Below are positions 1 to 8,719 of a stretch of 64,000 nucleotides of DNA, piece by piece. The notes beneath the pieces are model-generated. The model saw only the letters and a program-made list of their open reading frames with translations. It was not told the DNA's origin and ran no database searches. A program made the translations under genes and the position numbers. Positions within the stretch are counted from its first letter, which is position 1. The number at the start of each line of letters is the position of its first letter. This stretch comes from Paractinoplanes toevensis (lineage in GTDB: Bacteria > Actinomycetota > Actinomycetes > Mycobacteriales > Micromonosporaceae). The DNA lies in assembly GCF_018332695.1 (NCBI RefSeq), contig NZ_BOQN01000016.1:35286-99285 (forward strand). Direction: 5' to 3'.

Positions 1-354
1 GCCGCGCCGGCCACGACGCCGCCGTCGCCGTCACCCGCGGCGGCGGAAAGCCCTGTCGCCGCGGACGGCACCCCCGAGGCGGCACCGCCGACCCTCAAGA
101 CCGTCGGCGATGAGGGCAGCAGCTCACACCTGTCGTTCATCCTGGGCGGCCTGCTGATCGCCGCCGGCCTGGGGGCGCTCGCGCTGGTGGTGATGCGCCG
201 GAGGAACGCATCGGACGAGACGGCGGCGGCCGGTGGAAGCGTGGCCGACGCTCCGACCGCGGTACTGCGTACCGTGCCGGCGGCGCGCGGCCTCCCCGAT
301 CCGTACGGACCGGTCCTACCGGGCGACATCCCGCGGAACGGCTACCGAGGCTGA
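1..354 (+). CDS. C-terminal end of a membrane-anchored protein (partial)
   Basis: The open frame enters from the window edge and ends at TGA 352-354. Visible are a Pro/Ala/Thr/Ser-rich linker (about residues 1-45), one hydrophobic segment (SFILGGLLIAAGLGALALVV, about 45-64), an RRR stop-transfer signal and a cytoplasmic tail of about 50 residues. This looks like a type I membrane or wall-spanning protein whose extracellular domain lies outside the window. No sortase motif precedes the helix in the visible part. The gene converges on the LacI gene with 17 bp between stop codons. Function cannot be assigned. Confidence 0.6.
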   Translation, partial: AAPATTPPSPSPAAAESPVAADGTPEAAPPTLKTVGDEGSSSHLSFILGGLLIAAGLGALALVVMRRRNASDETAAAGGSVADAPTAVLRTVPAARGLPDPYGPVLPGDIPRNGYRG

Positions 355-371
355 CGGCGGTTCCGGCACCG

Positions 372-1274
372 TCATCGAGCTGACCCTCGAGTGCTCTCGC
401 GCGGCAGGACCACGTGCGGGACGACAACGCGGGCGGGCTCCGCGGAGGGGCGTGCCAGGCGAGCCTCGGTCAGATCGAGGGCCTGCCGGGCGATGTCGGC
501 CGGATCGGCGGCCACCGTCGTCAACGACGGCCGTGCGTAGCGGCCTTCGTCGCTGTCGCCGACACCGACGACGGCCACATCATCCGGCACACGTAGCCCG
601 GCGTCCGTGACGGCCCTGATGACGCCCAGTGCCAGCCGGTCGTCATCGCAGAAGATCGCATCAGGACGGTGCTCGAGCAACGCGCGGGCCGCCTGGTAGC
701 CCTCCACCGGCCGGCGCCCGGCCGTGGTTCTCACATATTCGGCGGACACGCTCCAGCCGGCTCGGTGCAGGGATTCTCCCGGGTGGGCGCCTACGGCGGC
801 GATGCGCTGGCGGCCGATGCTGAGCAGATGCGCGACGGCGGCGCCGGCCGGGGCGAAGGCTACGTGGTCACAGCGCCGGTCCGGCGCCTCGCCGAGCAGG
901 ACCAGCGGGGTTCCGGAGGCCAGGTACGCGTCGAGCGTTCCGGCCGGCAGCACGTCGGCGCACAGCAGAGCGGCGTCGATCGGAAGCGCGAGGAATTGCG
1001 GAACGATGACGACCCGCATTTTTCGTGAGGCGGCCTGACTGATGACGTGCTCGGCCAGGCCGGGCGGGAAAGGCGCCACCAGGGCGAGCAGTCCGCTGCG
1101 ACCGCTTCTCAGCGCGCGGGCCGCGAGGTTGGGCCGGTAATCGAGTTGCTGGATCGCCTCGGTGACCCGGCGCCGCACGTGATCGCTGACGTGGGGGTAG
1201 TCGTTCACGACATTGGACACCGTACGTATCGAAACCTGAGCGAGCTCGGCCACATCCTTCAGCCTGGCAGTCAT
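372..1274 (-). CDS. LacI-family transcriptional regulator
   Basis: A 300-residue DNA-binding regulator. The N-terminus has the LacI helix-turn-helix (LKDVAELAQVSIRTVSNVVN, about residues 5-24) followed by the hinge sequence YRPNLAARAL, then a periplasmic-binding-protein-like ligand domain. ATG 1274 is preferred because it places MTARLKDVA at the usual LacI start; an in-frame ATG 36 bp upstream would add an unusual leader. The ligand domain is slightly short for the family (usually about 330-340 residues), so its first subdomain may be trimmed. It diverges from the CGNR gene, and an imperfect palindrome at 1347-1360 lies between them. The ligand is unknown; sugars are usual for the family. Confidence 0.88.
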   Translation of the reverse strand: MTARLKDVAELAQVSIRTVSNVVNDYPHVSDHVRRRVTEAIQQLDYRPNLAARALRSGRSGLLALVAPFPPGLAEHVISQAASRKMRVVIVPQFLALPIDAALLCADVLPAGTLDAYLASGTPLVLLGEAPDRRCDHVAFAPAGAAVAHLLSIGRQRIAAVGAHPGESLHRAGWSVSAEYVRTTAGRRPVEGYQAARALLEHRPDAIFCDDDRLALGVIRAVTDAGLRVPDDVAVVGVGDSDEGRYARPSLTTVAADPADIARQALDLTEARLARPSAEPARVVVPHVVLPRESTRGSAR

Positions 1275-1346
1275 GGCACGTCCGTGAGATCGAAGGCGTG
1301 TCACCATCAAAAGGTCTTCGGTGGTGACACGACACTCTCAAACGGC

Positions 1347-1360
1347 TTGACCGGTGTCAA
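1347..1360. promoter_or_regulatory. Short palindrome TTGAC-N4-GTCAA between divergent regulators
   Basis: Five-base arms TTGAC and GTCAA flank CGGT in the 122-bp space between the LacI gene and the CGNR gene. It could be an operator for either regulator, or the left arm could be a -35 element. No well-spaced -10 box was seen to settle this. Confidence 0.3.
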
Positions 1361-1396
1361 GGCGATACGCTCAGGGTCGGACAGGGGAGATTGACG

Positions 1397-1966
1397 GTGA
1401 GTGACGAGATAGCGGTTCCAGCCGCCGCGCTGCTGGTGCGCGACTTCGTCAACACGTACGAGCCGCAAATCGATGAAGAGTCCTTGACCTCTGCGAACTC
1501 GCTGGCGCACTGGTTCGCCGAGCGGGGATTGCTGCGGGCCGGAGCGCGGTTGAAGGCGGCGGATCTGGCCGTCGCCATCGCTTTCCGTGAGGGATTGCGC
1601 GCGGTGCTGCTCGGCCACGCAAGCCACCCCACCGACCCGGAACCACTCCAGCGTCTCGAAGAAGTCCTGGCCGTGGTCCCGGTGCGGCTCAGTTTCGCCG
1701 CGGGCCGCCCGCAACTGGTCCCGGCCGGCGACCAGCCGCTCGACCGGGCTCTGGCCGGCCTGATCGAGGCAATCCGGCAATGCACGGAGGACGGGATCTG
1801 GGGCCGGCTCAAAGCGTGCGACCGCGACACCTGCCGGTGGGCCTACTACGACGCTTCCCGCAACCAGGCCCGCCGCTGGTGCACCATGGCCACGTGCGGC
1901 AGCGTCATCAAGACGCGCCGCGCACGGCGGAAAGCCGCGGTGGCGCCCGTTGGTGACCAGCCGTGA
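1397..1966 (+). CDS. CGNR zinc-finger / ABATE-domain protein (putative regulator)
   Basis: The N-terminal half resembles the ABATE domain (DFVNTYEP, then a helix-rich region with AIAFREGLRAVL). The C-terminal 45 residues carry the CGNR-type finger: C-x4-C (ACDRDTC), WAYYDASRNQARRWC and then C-x-SVIKTRRARRK. CGSV replaces the canonical CGNR, while both Cys pairs and the basic tail are kept. GTG 1397 is chosen because GGGGAG (1384-1389) is 7 nt upstream; an in-frame TTG at 1391 would sit too close. Proteins of this family are thought to be transcription regulators, but the target is unknown. Confidence 0.8.
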   Translation: MSDEIAVPAAALLVRDFVNTYEPQIDEESLTSANSLAHWFAERGLLRAGARLKAADLAVAIAFREGLRAVLLGHASHPTDPEPLQRLEEVLAVVPVRLSFAAGRPQLVPAGDQPLDRALAGLIEAIRQCTEDGIWGRLKACDRDTCRWAYYDASRNQARRWCTMATCGSVIKTRRARRKAAVAPVGDQP

Positions 1967-2033
1967 ATGATGCGGTCGGCACTCCGGCCCCGCCTCCCGC
2001 GCCGACGGAACCGTAGCCGGACCCCGGGTACGG

Positions 2034-3482
2034 TCAGGCCCGCGCCGGGTCGAGCAGGGGCAGTGCGAGCCGGAAGCAGGCGCCCGCGCCGGGTGACGTC
2101 TCCAGTTCGAGGTCGCCGCCGTGCGCGCGGGCGAGCGACAGCGCGATCGCCAGCCCGAGCCCGGCGTTCGCGCCGCCCGCGCGGGTCCGGGAGCGATCGG
2201 TGCGATAGAAGCGGTCGAAGACCCGGCCGGCCTGCTCGGCCGTCAACCCCGGGCCCCGGTCGGCGACCTCCAGCACGGCGCGGCCGTCCGCCGTGCCGAC
2301 CCCGATGCGTACGCCGGTGCCCGCCGGAGTGTGCGCGACCGCGTTGCCGACCAGGTTGGTGACGACCTGCCGCAGCCGGGCCTCGTCGGCGTCGACGGGG
2401 GCCGGGCCGGGCGGGCCGATCCCGCCGGGACCGGTCAGCTCGACCGGGCGGGCCGGGTCGAGGGCGTGCAGGTCGTGCCGGGCGTCGGTGGCCAGCGTGC
2501 GCAGGTCCATCGGGGCCCGGTCGAGCTGGCCCTCGGGCGCGTCGTCCAGTTCGGCCAGCAGCAGCAGGTCCTCGGTGAGCGCGGTCAGCCGGGTCGCCTC
2601 GCGTTCGATCCGGCGCATCGCGTCGTCGACGTCGGCCGGGCCGGCCAGCGCGCCCATCCGGTGCAGGTCGGTCGAGCCCTTGATGACGAAGAGCGGCGTA
2701 CGCAGCTCGTGGCTCACGTCCGACACGAACGTGCGCATCCTCGCCTCCGAGGCGGCCCGGTCGGCGAAGGCCCGTTCGAGCTGGCCGAGCATGGTGTTGA
2801 GGGACGCCGCGAGGTCACCGATCTCGGTGCCCGGCGGGGCCAGGCCGGGCACCCGCCGGGTCAGGTCGCCGGCGGCGATCGCGGCCGCGGTCTGGTCGAT
2901 CCGGCGCAACGGGCGCAGGCCCCGGCCGAGCGCGAGCCAGCCCACCGCGGTCAGGATGACCAGCAGCACTCCCCCGCTGATCAGGCTGGTCGTCCGCAGC
3001 TGGGCGAGGGTGTCGTCGGCCGTGTTCATCGGCGCCGCGGCGATCACCGTACCGTTCCAGCCGGTGGTCCGGCGGGCGACGGCCCGCCACCGTCCCGAGT
3101 CGTCGGCGGCGTGCAGGAAGACCCCGGACCCGTCGGTGGGGACCGTCCGCAGCCCGTCCCCCGGCGGCAGGGTCGCGGCACTCATCCGCGAGGAGAGCAC
3201 GCCCTCGGCGACCGTGCCGTTCGCGTCCAGATAGACCAGGTAGGGCGCCCCGACCAGGTCGAGGGCGGGGTCGAGCAGCTCGGGACGGGGGGCGGTGGTG
3301 GCGGCGTCACGCGGCCCGCTGACCGGCAGGCTCGAGATCAGCTCGGTCAGCGACCGCAACTGGCTGTCCAGCCGGTCGACCTGGTAGTGCTCCACGCGAT
3401 CGGAGACGACCGTGCCGACTAGGCCCAGCCCGGCCAGCAGGAGGGCCGCCGTGATCAGGAGCAGCCGGACGCGCAGGCTCAT
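2034..3482 (-). CDS. HAMP-containing sensor histidine kinase
   Basis: A 482-residue membrane kinase that should phosphorylate the response regulator encoded just upstream. In order: TM1 (about 7-29), an extracytoplasmic sensor of about 130 residues, TM2, HAMP, the dimerisation/phosphoacceptor box FVSDVSHELRTPL with His258, N box (LVGNAVAHTP), G1 (VADRGPGLT), F box (VFDRFYRTDRSR) and G2 (GLGLAIALSLARAHGG). All catalytic motifs are intact. The ATG overlaps the regulator stop codon by 4 bp (3479-3482), indicating translational coupling. Being last in an ABC-transporter/two-component operon suggests that it senses the transporter substrate or envelope stress. Confidence 0.93.
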   Translation of the reverse strand: MSLRVRLLLITAALLLAGLGLVGTVVSDRVEHYQVDRLDSQLRSLTELISSLPVSGPRDAATTAPRPELLDPALDLVGAPYLVYLDANGTVAEGVLSSRMSAATLPPGDGLRTVPTDGSGVFLHAADDSGRWRAVARRTTGWNGTVIAAAPMNTADDTLAQLRTTSLISGGVLLVILTAVGWLALGRGLRPLRRIDQTAAAIAAGDLTRRVPGLAPPGTEIGDLAASLNTMLGQLERAFADRAASEARMRTFVSDVSHELRTPLFVIKGSTDLHRMGALAGPADVDDAMRRIEREATRLTALTEDLLLLAELDDAPEGQLDRAPMDLRTLATDARHDLHALDPARPVELTGPGGIGPPGPAPVDADEARLRQVVTNLVGNAVAHTPAGTGVRIGVGTADGRAVLEVADRGPGLTAEQAGRVFDRFYRTDRSRTRAGGANAGLGLAIALSLARAHGGDLELETSPGAGACFRLALPLLDPARA

Positions 3483-4168
3483 CGCCGCGGCTCGCGCATC
3501 ACGTACCCCACGCCGTGGACGGTGTGGATCAGCTTCGGCTCCTCGACGTCGACCTTGCGCCGCAGGTACGAGATGTACGTGTCGACGATGCTGGCGTCCC
3601 CGCCGAAGTCGTAGTGCCACACCCGGTCGAGGATCTGCGCCTTGGTCACCACCCGCCCGGCGTTCTCCATGAGATGGCGAAGCAGCCGGAACTCGGTGGC
3701 CGACACCCGCACCGGCCGGCCGCGCCGGGTCACCTGGTGTCCCTCGACGTCCAGGGCGAGCACGCCGACGGTCAGCACGTCGGCGTGGTGCCCTCCGGTG
3801 CGGCGGAGGATCGCCCGGATGCGGGCGATCAGCTCCTCCAGGTCGAAGGGCTTCGTCACGTAGTCGTCGGCGCCGAGCGACAGCCCGGTGACCTTGTCGG
3901 CCGGCCGGTCGCGGGCGGTGAGGAACAGGACCGGCGTCCGCTGCCCGCGCAGTTGCCGGACCACCTCGAAGCCGTCCATGTCCGGCAGCATGACGTCGAG
4001 CAGCACCAGGTCGGGCGGGTCGGCGGTGGCCGACGCGATCGCCTCGCCGGCGGTGGCCGCCGAGGTCACCCGGAAGCCGGCGAACCGCAGCGTCGCCGCG
4101 AGCAACTCCCGCACGGTGGCCTCGTCGTCCACCACCAGGAGCCGCTCCGCGTCGTCCCGGCCTGTCAT
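3479..4168 (-). CDS. OmpR/PhoB-type response regulator
   Basis: A 229-residue regulator. The receiver domain shows the acidic pair VVDDE, the phosphoacceptor Asp58 in DLVLLDVMLPDMDGFE, Thr in LFLTARD and Lys in YVTKPFD. A trans_reg_C winged helix follows (VSATEFRLLRHLMENAGRVV, then DTYISYLRRKVD and HTVHGVGYVMR). ATG 4168 gives the normal N-terminus; a GTG three codons upstream is possible. It lies 13 bp after the permease stop and overlaps the kinase start by 4 bp. It probably activates this operon, as is usual for such units, but no binding site was identified. Confidence 0.94.
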   Translation of the reverse strand: MTGRDDAERLLVVDDEATVRELLAATLRFAGFRVTSAATAGEAIASATADPPDLVLLDVMLPDMDGFEVVRQLRGQRTPVLFLTARDRPADKVTGLSLGADDYVTKPFDLEELIARIRAILRRTGGHHADVLTVGVLALDVEGHQVTRRGRPVRVSATEFRLLRHLMENAGRVVTKAQILDRVWHYDFGGDASIVDTYISYLRRKVDVEEPKLIHTVHGVGYVMREPRR

Positions 4169-4181
4169 GGTCACCACCCAA

Positions 4182-4937
4182 TCACACGTCGCGCCGGCGC
4201 AGGACCACGAACGCGGCGGCCAGCACCGCGGCGACCCCGACGGCCAGGCCGGCCAGGTTCCACCACGGGTGCGGGAAGTCCGGGTCCGGGACCGTCCCGA
4301 GAGCGGCCGCGGCGCCGAGCGTCGGCCAGAAATCGAACAGACCCCGCATCCACGACGGGAAGAGGCCGGCCAGCGCGGGCACCAGGAAGACAATGCCGAC
4401 CAGGGTGGCGAGCGCACCCGCGGTGGCCCGCATGATGGTGCCGAGACCGACCGACAGCAGCGCGATGAGGGCGAGGTACAACCCGCCGCCGAACACCGCG
4501 CGGAGCACGCCGGGGTCGCCGAGCCCGGCATTCGGCACCCCTTGCCGGGCCAGCAGCGGCTGCCCGATGAGGAACGCCGCGAACATCAGCGCCTGCCCGG
4601 CCACCACGGCGACACCCGCGGCGAGCACCACCTTGGCCGCCAGCACGCGATGCCGCCGCGGCGTAGCGGTCAAGGTCGTCCGGATCAGTCCGGTCGCGAA
4701 CTCCGACGTCACCACCAGGATGCCCAAAACCCCGACAATCAACTGCGCGACGATGTACGTGGTCAGGCTGTGCGCGGTCGGATCCCACGCGTCACCGGCG
4801 TCCGCGTACGCCTGCTGGGCCGCGTTCGAGGACAGGGCGGTGATGCCCAGTCCGACGAAGAAGAGGCAGCCCAGCGCGTACCAGGTGGACCGCAGGCTGC
4901 GAAGTTTGATCCACTCGGCCAGCAACGCCCGGCTCAT
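4182..4937 (-). CDS. ABC-2-type transporter permease
   Basis: A 251-residue integral membrane protein of about six helices, starting with the ABC-2 permease signature EWIKLRSLRSTW. The helices are followed by R-rich loops, e.g. RTTLTATPRRHRVLAAK between helices 2 and 3. Its ATG overlaps the ATPase stop by 4 bp (4934-4937), so the two subunits are translationally coupled. The length fits drug, lantibiotic or lipid exporters of the ABC-2 class. With its ATPase and the downstream two-component pair it forms a self-contained export/sensing unit; the substrate is unknown. Confidence 0.88.
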   Translation of the reverse strand: MSRALLAEWIKLRSLRSTWYALGCLFFVGLGITALSSNAAQQAYADAGDAWDPTAHSLTTYIVAQLIVGVLGILVVTSEFATGLIRTTLTATPRRHRVLAAKVVLAAGVAVVAGQALMFAAFLIGQPLLARQGVPNAGLGDPGVLRAVFGGGLYLALIALLSVGLGTIMRATAGALATLVGIVFLVPALAGLFPSWMRGLFDFWPTLGAAAALGTVPDPDFPHPWWNLAGLAVGVAAVLAAAFVVLRRRDV

Positions 4938-5848
4938 GCGGCCACCCCCTGATACTCGACGCTGTCTTTGGTCAGTGCCATGAAGGCGTCCTCCAGTGAC
5001 GCCCGCTGCGGGGTGAGTTCGCTCAGCGCCAGACCGTGATAGGCGGCGAGTTTGCCGATGTCCTCGGCGGTCATGCCGGAGACCAGAAGGGAAGACTCGA
5101 GCCCTTCCCGTACGGTGGCTCCGGCGGTGGAAAGCCGAAGCGCGAGGGTGACCGGATCGCCCGCCCGGACCTGCACCGAGCCTTCGCCCGCGGCCCGCAT
5201 GAGCTCGCTCACCGACGTGTCGGCGATGAGCCGGCCGCGGCCGACGACGACCAGGCGATCGGCGGTCTGCGCCATCTCGCTCATCAGGTGGCTGGAGACC
5301 AGCACCGCACGGCCCTCGGCGGCCAGCGAGCGCATGAGCTCCCGCGCCCAGCGGATACCCTCCGGGTCGAGGCCGTTCACCGGCTCGTCGAAGATCAGCA
5401 CCCGGGGATCGCCGAGCAGGGTCGCCGCGATGCCGAGCCGTTGCCGCATGCCGAGCGAGAACCCACCGGCCCGCTTGCCCGCAACCGCATCCATTCCCGT
5501 ACGGGCGAGGACCTCGCCGACCCGGCGGCGCGGCAGGCCGTTGCTGGCGGCAAGCGCGCGAAGATGGTCGTACGCCGTCCGCCCGGGATGCACCGCGCCG
5601 GCGTCGAGGAGCGCGCCCACCTCGGTCAGCGGCACCGGGAAGTCGGCGTAGCGGCGGCCGTCGACGGTGACCGAGCCCCGGTCCGGCGCGGCCAGCCCGA
5701 CGATCATCCGCATGGTGGTGGTCTTCCCGGCACCGTTCGGCCCGAGAAAGCCGGTGACCTGCCCGGCCTCGACGGTGAACGACAGGTCGTCCACCACGGT
5801 GGCGGGCCCGTACCGTTTGGTCAGTCCGCGTACATCAATCATTGCCAT
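4934..5848 (-). CDS. ABC transporter ATP-binding protein
   Basis: A 304-residue ATPase of the DrrA/NatA/CcmA-like exporter class. Walker A is GPNGAGKTT (36-44), the signature is FSLGMRQRL, Walker B is RVLIFDEPVNGLDP, and an H-loop SSHLMSEM follows. The C-terminal 80 residues form the regulatory extension common in drug-export ATPases. ATG 5848 gives MAMIDVRGLTKRYG; ATG 5842 is equally possible. It is the first gene of a four-gene minus-strand operon running through the permease, response regulator and kinase. Confidence 0.92.
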   Translation of the reverse strand: MAMIDVRGLTKRYGPATVVDDLSFTVEAGQVTGFLGPNGAGKTTTMRMIVGLAAPDRGSVTVDGRRYADFPVPLTEVGALLDAGAVHPGRTAYDHLRALAASNGLPRRRVGEVLARTGMDAVAGKRAGGFSLGMRQRLGIAATLLGDPRVLIFDEPVNGLDPEGIRWARELMRSLAAEGRAVLVSSHLMSEMAQTADRLVVVGRGRLIADTSVSELMRAAGEGSVQVRAGDPVTLALRLSTAGATVREGLESSLLVSGMTAEDIGKLAAYHGLALSELTPQRASLEDAFMALTKDSVEYQGVAA

Positions 5849-6032
5849 GCCGGTGATGCTGGTCGCCCGGGCTGGCCGGTTTCGCAGAGCTTCTGGGAGA
5901 ACTCTGTGAGATCCGCCGGTCGGATCACTCCGGCGGCCGGCCCTCACCGGGAACTCTCAGCGACGACCGAACGGCAGTGCCGCGCGGATCGCGGTAGATG
6001 CGGATGCATGCGACGGCCAGATATCGCCTAAC

Positions 6033-6770
6033 ATGGCCGCGTTTGTGGCAACAGCGAGACGAGGCGACATGCGATGGTTCCGGCGGACACGTGACGAGCG
6101 GCTCGGCCAGCAGGACGTGGCCCGGCGGGTGATGATCGACGACGTCCGGCAGCGCTTCGGTGTCGGTCGGCCGGGATCGTTCCACCAGCAGGCGGCTGCG
6201 GTCGCCGAGGCGCTGACCGGCCCGGACGGCGTCGCGGCGGCGGCCGGCATCGTGCACGAGTTCGCCGATTCGGCGCATGCGGAGATTCAGCGGCTGGCCG
6301 CCGAGCTCTCCCGCCAGGTCCGCTACCAGTTCGTGGTGGACCGCGCCAACTACCGGCCGATGTGGCGGGAGGCCACGCCGGATCTGCGGTGGCCGCTGTT
6401 CGACCTGCCCTGCGGGTTGTTCCCCTACATCCACGTCGCCGGGGCCGTCCAGGCGATCAGCGCCCAAGTGAAGTCCACGACCGACCAGAATCGGCTGCAC
6501 GACCATCTCTTCGAGATCCTCGATCTGACCATCGCGGGCTGGGAGTTCGGCTCGGTCCGGGTCGACACCGACGGCGCGGCGCTGGCCGGCCTGCTGATCA
6601 GCACCGCCCGCGACCTGCGCACGACGATGAGCAAGGAGCCACCCCTCCCGCCTCCGGTCCGCGAGCTGATGCGCCGCAACAACACCATTGACGTGTACGC
6701 ACCGGACGCGCACCGGATCGTCGGCGGCATCAACCCCGGCCGGGAGTTGCGCGAAATACTCCTGGCCTGA
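6033..6770 (+). CDS. Conserved hypothetical protein, cytoplasmic
   Basis: A 245-residue protein without signal peptide or membrane helices. It is helix-rich in the first 100 residues (VRQRFGVGRP, then an Ala-rich helix) and has an acidic middle. I recognise no catalytic motif. The start could be ATG 6033 or the internal ATG 6069 (MRWFRR). It diverges from the ABC operon and converges on the DinB gene with a 22-bp gap. Coding is supported by length and strong GC3 bias. No function is proposed. Confidence 0.7.
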   Translation: MAAFVATARRGDMRWFRRTRDERLGQQDVARRVMIDDVRQRFGVGRPGSFHQQAAAVAEALTGPDGVAAAAGIVHEFADSAHAEIQRLAAELSRQVRYQFVVDRANYRPMWREATPDLRWPLFDLPCGLFPYIHVAGAVQAISAQVKSTTDQNRLHDHLFEILDLTIAGWEFGSVRVDTDGAALAGLLISTARDLRTTMSKEPPLPPPVRELMRRNNTIDVYAPDAHRIVGGINPGRELREILLA

Positions 6771-6792
6771 CGCGCGGCGCCTGGCGAATTCC

Positions 6793-7536
6793 TCAGCGTG
6801 TTCCCGCGTCGCGCATACGATCGAGATCCCGTCGGATGTAGCGCAGGTGGGCCCATTCCTCCTCCAGGATCACCCGAATGCAATCACCGACGCTGGGGCG
6901 CCAGTCACCGCCCCACGGGTTCTCGCGTTCCTCGGCGAGCAGCTCCGTCGTGGCCGTGGCCAGGAAGTCGGTCACCAGCCGCTGCCGCTCGGCACGCACC
7001 GCGAGAATCTCGGCGTAATCCGGTGGGTCCACGCGGAAGATCGACATGTCGAAGCCCATCTCGTCGGCACCGGTGAAGATCTGGCCGATCTCGTGAAACG
7101 GCTGTTGTGTTCGCAGGATCGCGCCGCGAAGCCAGGCGTCGGTCGCCAGGATGAGGTGCCGCAGGGTCTGGGCCAAGGACCACTCGTCCTCGACGTGAGC
7201 GTCCACCAGGTCCGGCGGCGTGCCCGCCACCGTCGTCTGCCACGCGGTCTGCACGGCCACCCAGCCCCCGCGCAGCCCCTCGGGCGTCCGCGCCTTCCGC
7301 AGCTCGCGGCCCGGGAACTGCCGGTTGAGCTCGGCTTCCACCAGGGGCACCACGTCGACCCCGTTGACGAGGAGGCTGCCGAAGAGCAGGTCGTGGCTGT
7401 CGATGTCGAGTCCGTCCACATCGACACCGCGCATCGTGACACCACTGACATCGGAGAATCGCAGAGTGGCACCCTTGAAGCTGGCCTTGACGAAGGTCGC
7501 GCCTTCGAACTCCTGCGTGCCGGAATAGGTCGTCAT
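6793..7536 (-). CDS. DinB-family protein with N-terminal pentapeptide-like repeats
   Basis: A 247-residue protein in two parts. Residues about 5-45 show pentapeptide-like spacing (FEGATFVKASFKGATLRFSD). Residues about 80-245 match the DinB four-helix fold: DEWSLAQTLRHLILATDAWL supplies the first metal His, and EEEWAHLRYIRRDLD ends the domain with another His. DinB proteins are metal-dependent, thiol-linked transferase-like enzymes. ATG 7536 is the first start that avoids an arginine-rich non-homologous leader. The fusion of a pentapeptide segment to DinB is a recurring actinobacterial arrangement. The substrate is unknown. Confidence 0.8.
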   Translation of the reverse strand: MTTYSGTQEFEGATFVKASFKGATLRFSDVSGVTMRGVDVDGLDIDSHDLLFGSLLVNGVDVVPLVEAELNRQFPGRELRKARTPEGLRGGWVAVQTAWQTTVAGTPPDLVDAHVEDEWSLAQTLRHLILATDAWLRGAILRTQQPFHEIGQIFTGADEMGFDMSIFRVDPPDYAEILAVRAERQRLVTDFLATATTELLAEERENPWGGDWRPSVGDCIRVILEEEWAHLRYIRRDLDRMRDAGTR

Positions 7537-7718
7537 CGCTCCATGGTGACGGTGCCTTCGGCGTGGCGGGTTATCGGTATCCGTCGGCGGTTGAGCGGTG
7601 GCGTCCGGCCGGTGGAAGCACAAAGATCAGGGTGTTAGCGGCACGCTATGGCTGAAGAACCTGGAGTCAGACAATTACCGGACTATCCGAACGGCTGGCC
7701 GACTTTGCCGGCGGCGTA

Positions 7719-8384
7719 ATGTTCGACACTGTCGGCGTCACCGGGTGCGACCGCCTCTCGCGCCAGTTCGTCCGGCTGGAGCTGTCGGCCGAGGCGTTCC
7801 GGAAGCCGACGTGGGTGCCCGGGGCCAAATTGCAGCTCCGGCCACGACGCGGCTCATTGAGTCTGCGCACCTATACGCCCATCAGCTGGGATGCCGGCCG
7901 GGGCGCGACGGAACTCATCGCGTACACGCATGGGACCGGTCCGGCCGCGCAGTGGTTCGAGCAGGTCACCGAAGGCCAGGCGTGCGAGGTCTTCGGGCCG
8001 CGCCGCTCGATCGACCTGCGCGAGGCCACCGGTCCGGTGCTCTTCATCGGGGACGAGTCCAGCGTTGCGCTCGCCTGCGCGCTGCACGGCATCACCGATG
8101 ACGTGGCGTACGTCTTCGAGGCGCGCGATCCGGCCGGACTCACCGGCGTCCTCGCCCAGTTGGGGATCGCCGAACGGGTCACGGTGGTCGCGAAGTCCAC
8201 CGACCGTGCCGACCTGCTCCGCCAGGCCCGTCACGATGCTGCGCCGACGCCGTACACCCTCTTGGTCACCGGTGATGCGGCGACGGTGCACGCGGTCCGG
8301 CGAGACAACCGGGGGTGGGAGCGAAGCCCCCGCCGGGTGACGGGCAAGGCATATTGGGCCGAGGGCCGCACCGGCCTCGACTGA
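7719..8384 (+). CDS. Siderophore-interacting protein (FAD-binding ferric-siderophore reductase family)
   Basis: A 221-residue short SIP. An N-terminal FAD-binding barrel carries the flavin motif LRTYTPISWD, followed by a NAD-binding-like domain (GPVLFIGDESSVALACAL) and the typical C-terminal tail RRDNRGWERSPRRVTGKAYW...GRTGLD. Such proteins reduce ferric siderophores in the cytoplasm to release iron. Homologous-looking sequence continues upstream in frame (ERLADFAGG) to 7656 without any ATG/GTG/TTG, whereas ATG 7648 lies in another frame that ends in TAATG overlapping this start. The true N-terminus is therefore uncertain, and a frameshift near 7650-7710 is possible. Confidence 0.85.
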   Translation: MFDTVGVTGCDRLSRQFVRLELSAEAFRKPTWVPGAKLQLRPRRGSLSLRTYTPISWDAGRGATELIAYTHGTGPAAQWFEQVTEGQACEVFGPRRSIDLREATGPVLFIGDESSVALACALHGITDDVAYVFEARDPAGLTGVLAQLGIAERVTVVAKSTDRADLLRQARHDAAPTPYTLLVTGDAATVHAVRRDNRGWERSPRRVTGKAYWAEGRTGLD

Positions 8385-8425
8385 GCCGCCGAAGCCGACG
8401 ATGCGGCAGTGAACGACGGCCGGGC

Positions 8426-8611
8426 TTATCCGGGTTGCCGGACGCGACGGATGATCACCAGGCCGTTCCAGCCCTTCGAACCCACCGTCTGCAGGGCGGT
8501 CGCCTCCAGCCTCGGGTCCTTGGCGATGTCTTCCAGCACCCGGCGGACGCCGCGGACCATCGGGTTTCCGACTCGTACACGCACCCTCCATTCGAATCCG
8601 GACGGAGTATG
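8426..8611 (-). pseudogene. C-terminal fragment of a class I SAM-dependent methyltransferase
   Basis: On the minus strand an open stretch of 61 codons ends at TAA 8428-8426. Its last 50 residues read like the C-terminus of a small-molecule methyltransferase: RRVLEDIAKDPRLEATALQ, then TVGSKGWNGLVIIRRV. An in-frame TGA at 8614-8612 blocks extension, and no SAM-binding motif (GxGxG) is present. It is therefore a fragment left by deletion of the 5' part of the gene. The family call rests on remembered sequence pattern, not on a search. Confidence 0.55.
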
Positions 8612-8719
8612 TCAGGGCCGAAGGCCCTGCGTCTTACCGCTGACAACCCGAGCCGGGCATCCTCATCTCCAGCGGACTCTCGAAGGTGCAAGCCGAGCGC
8701 GTCATGGACAGCGGCTATC

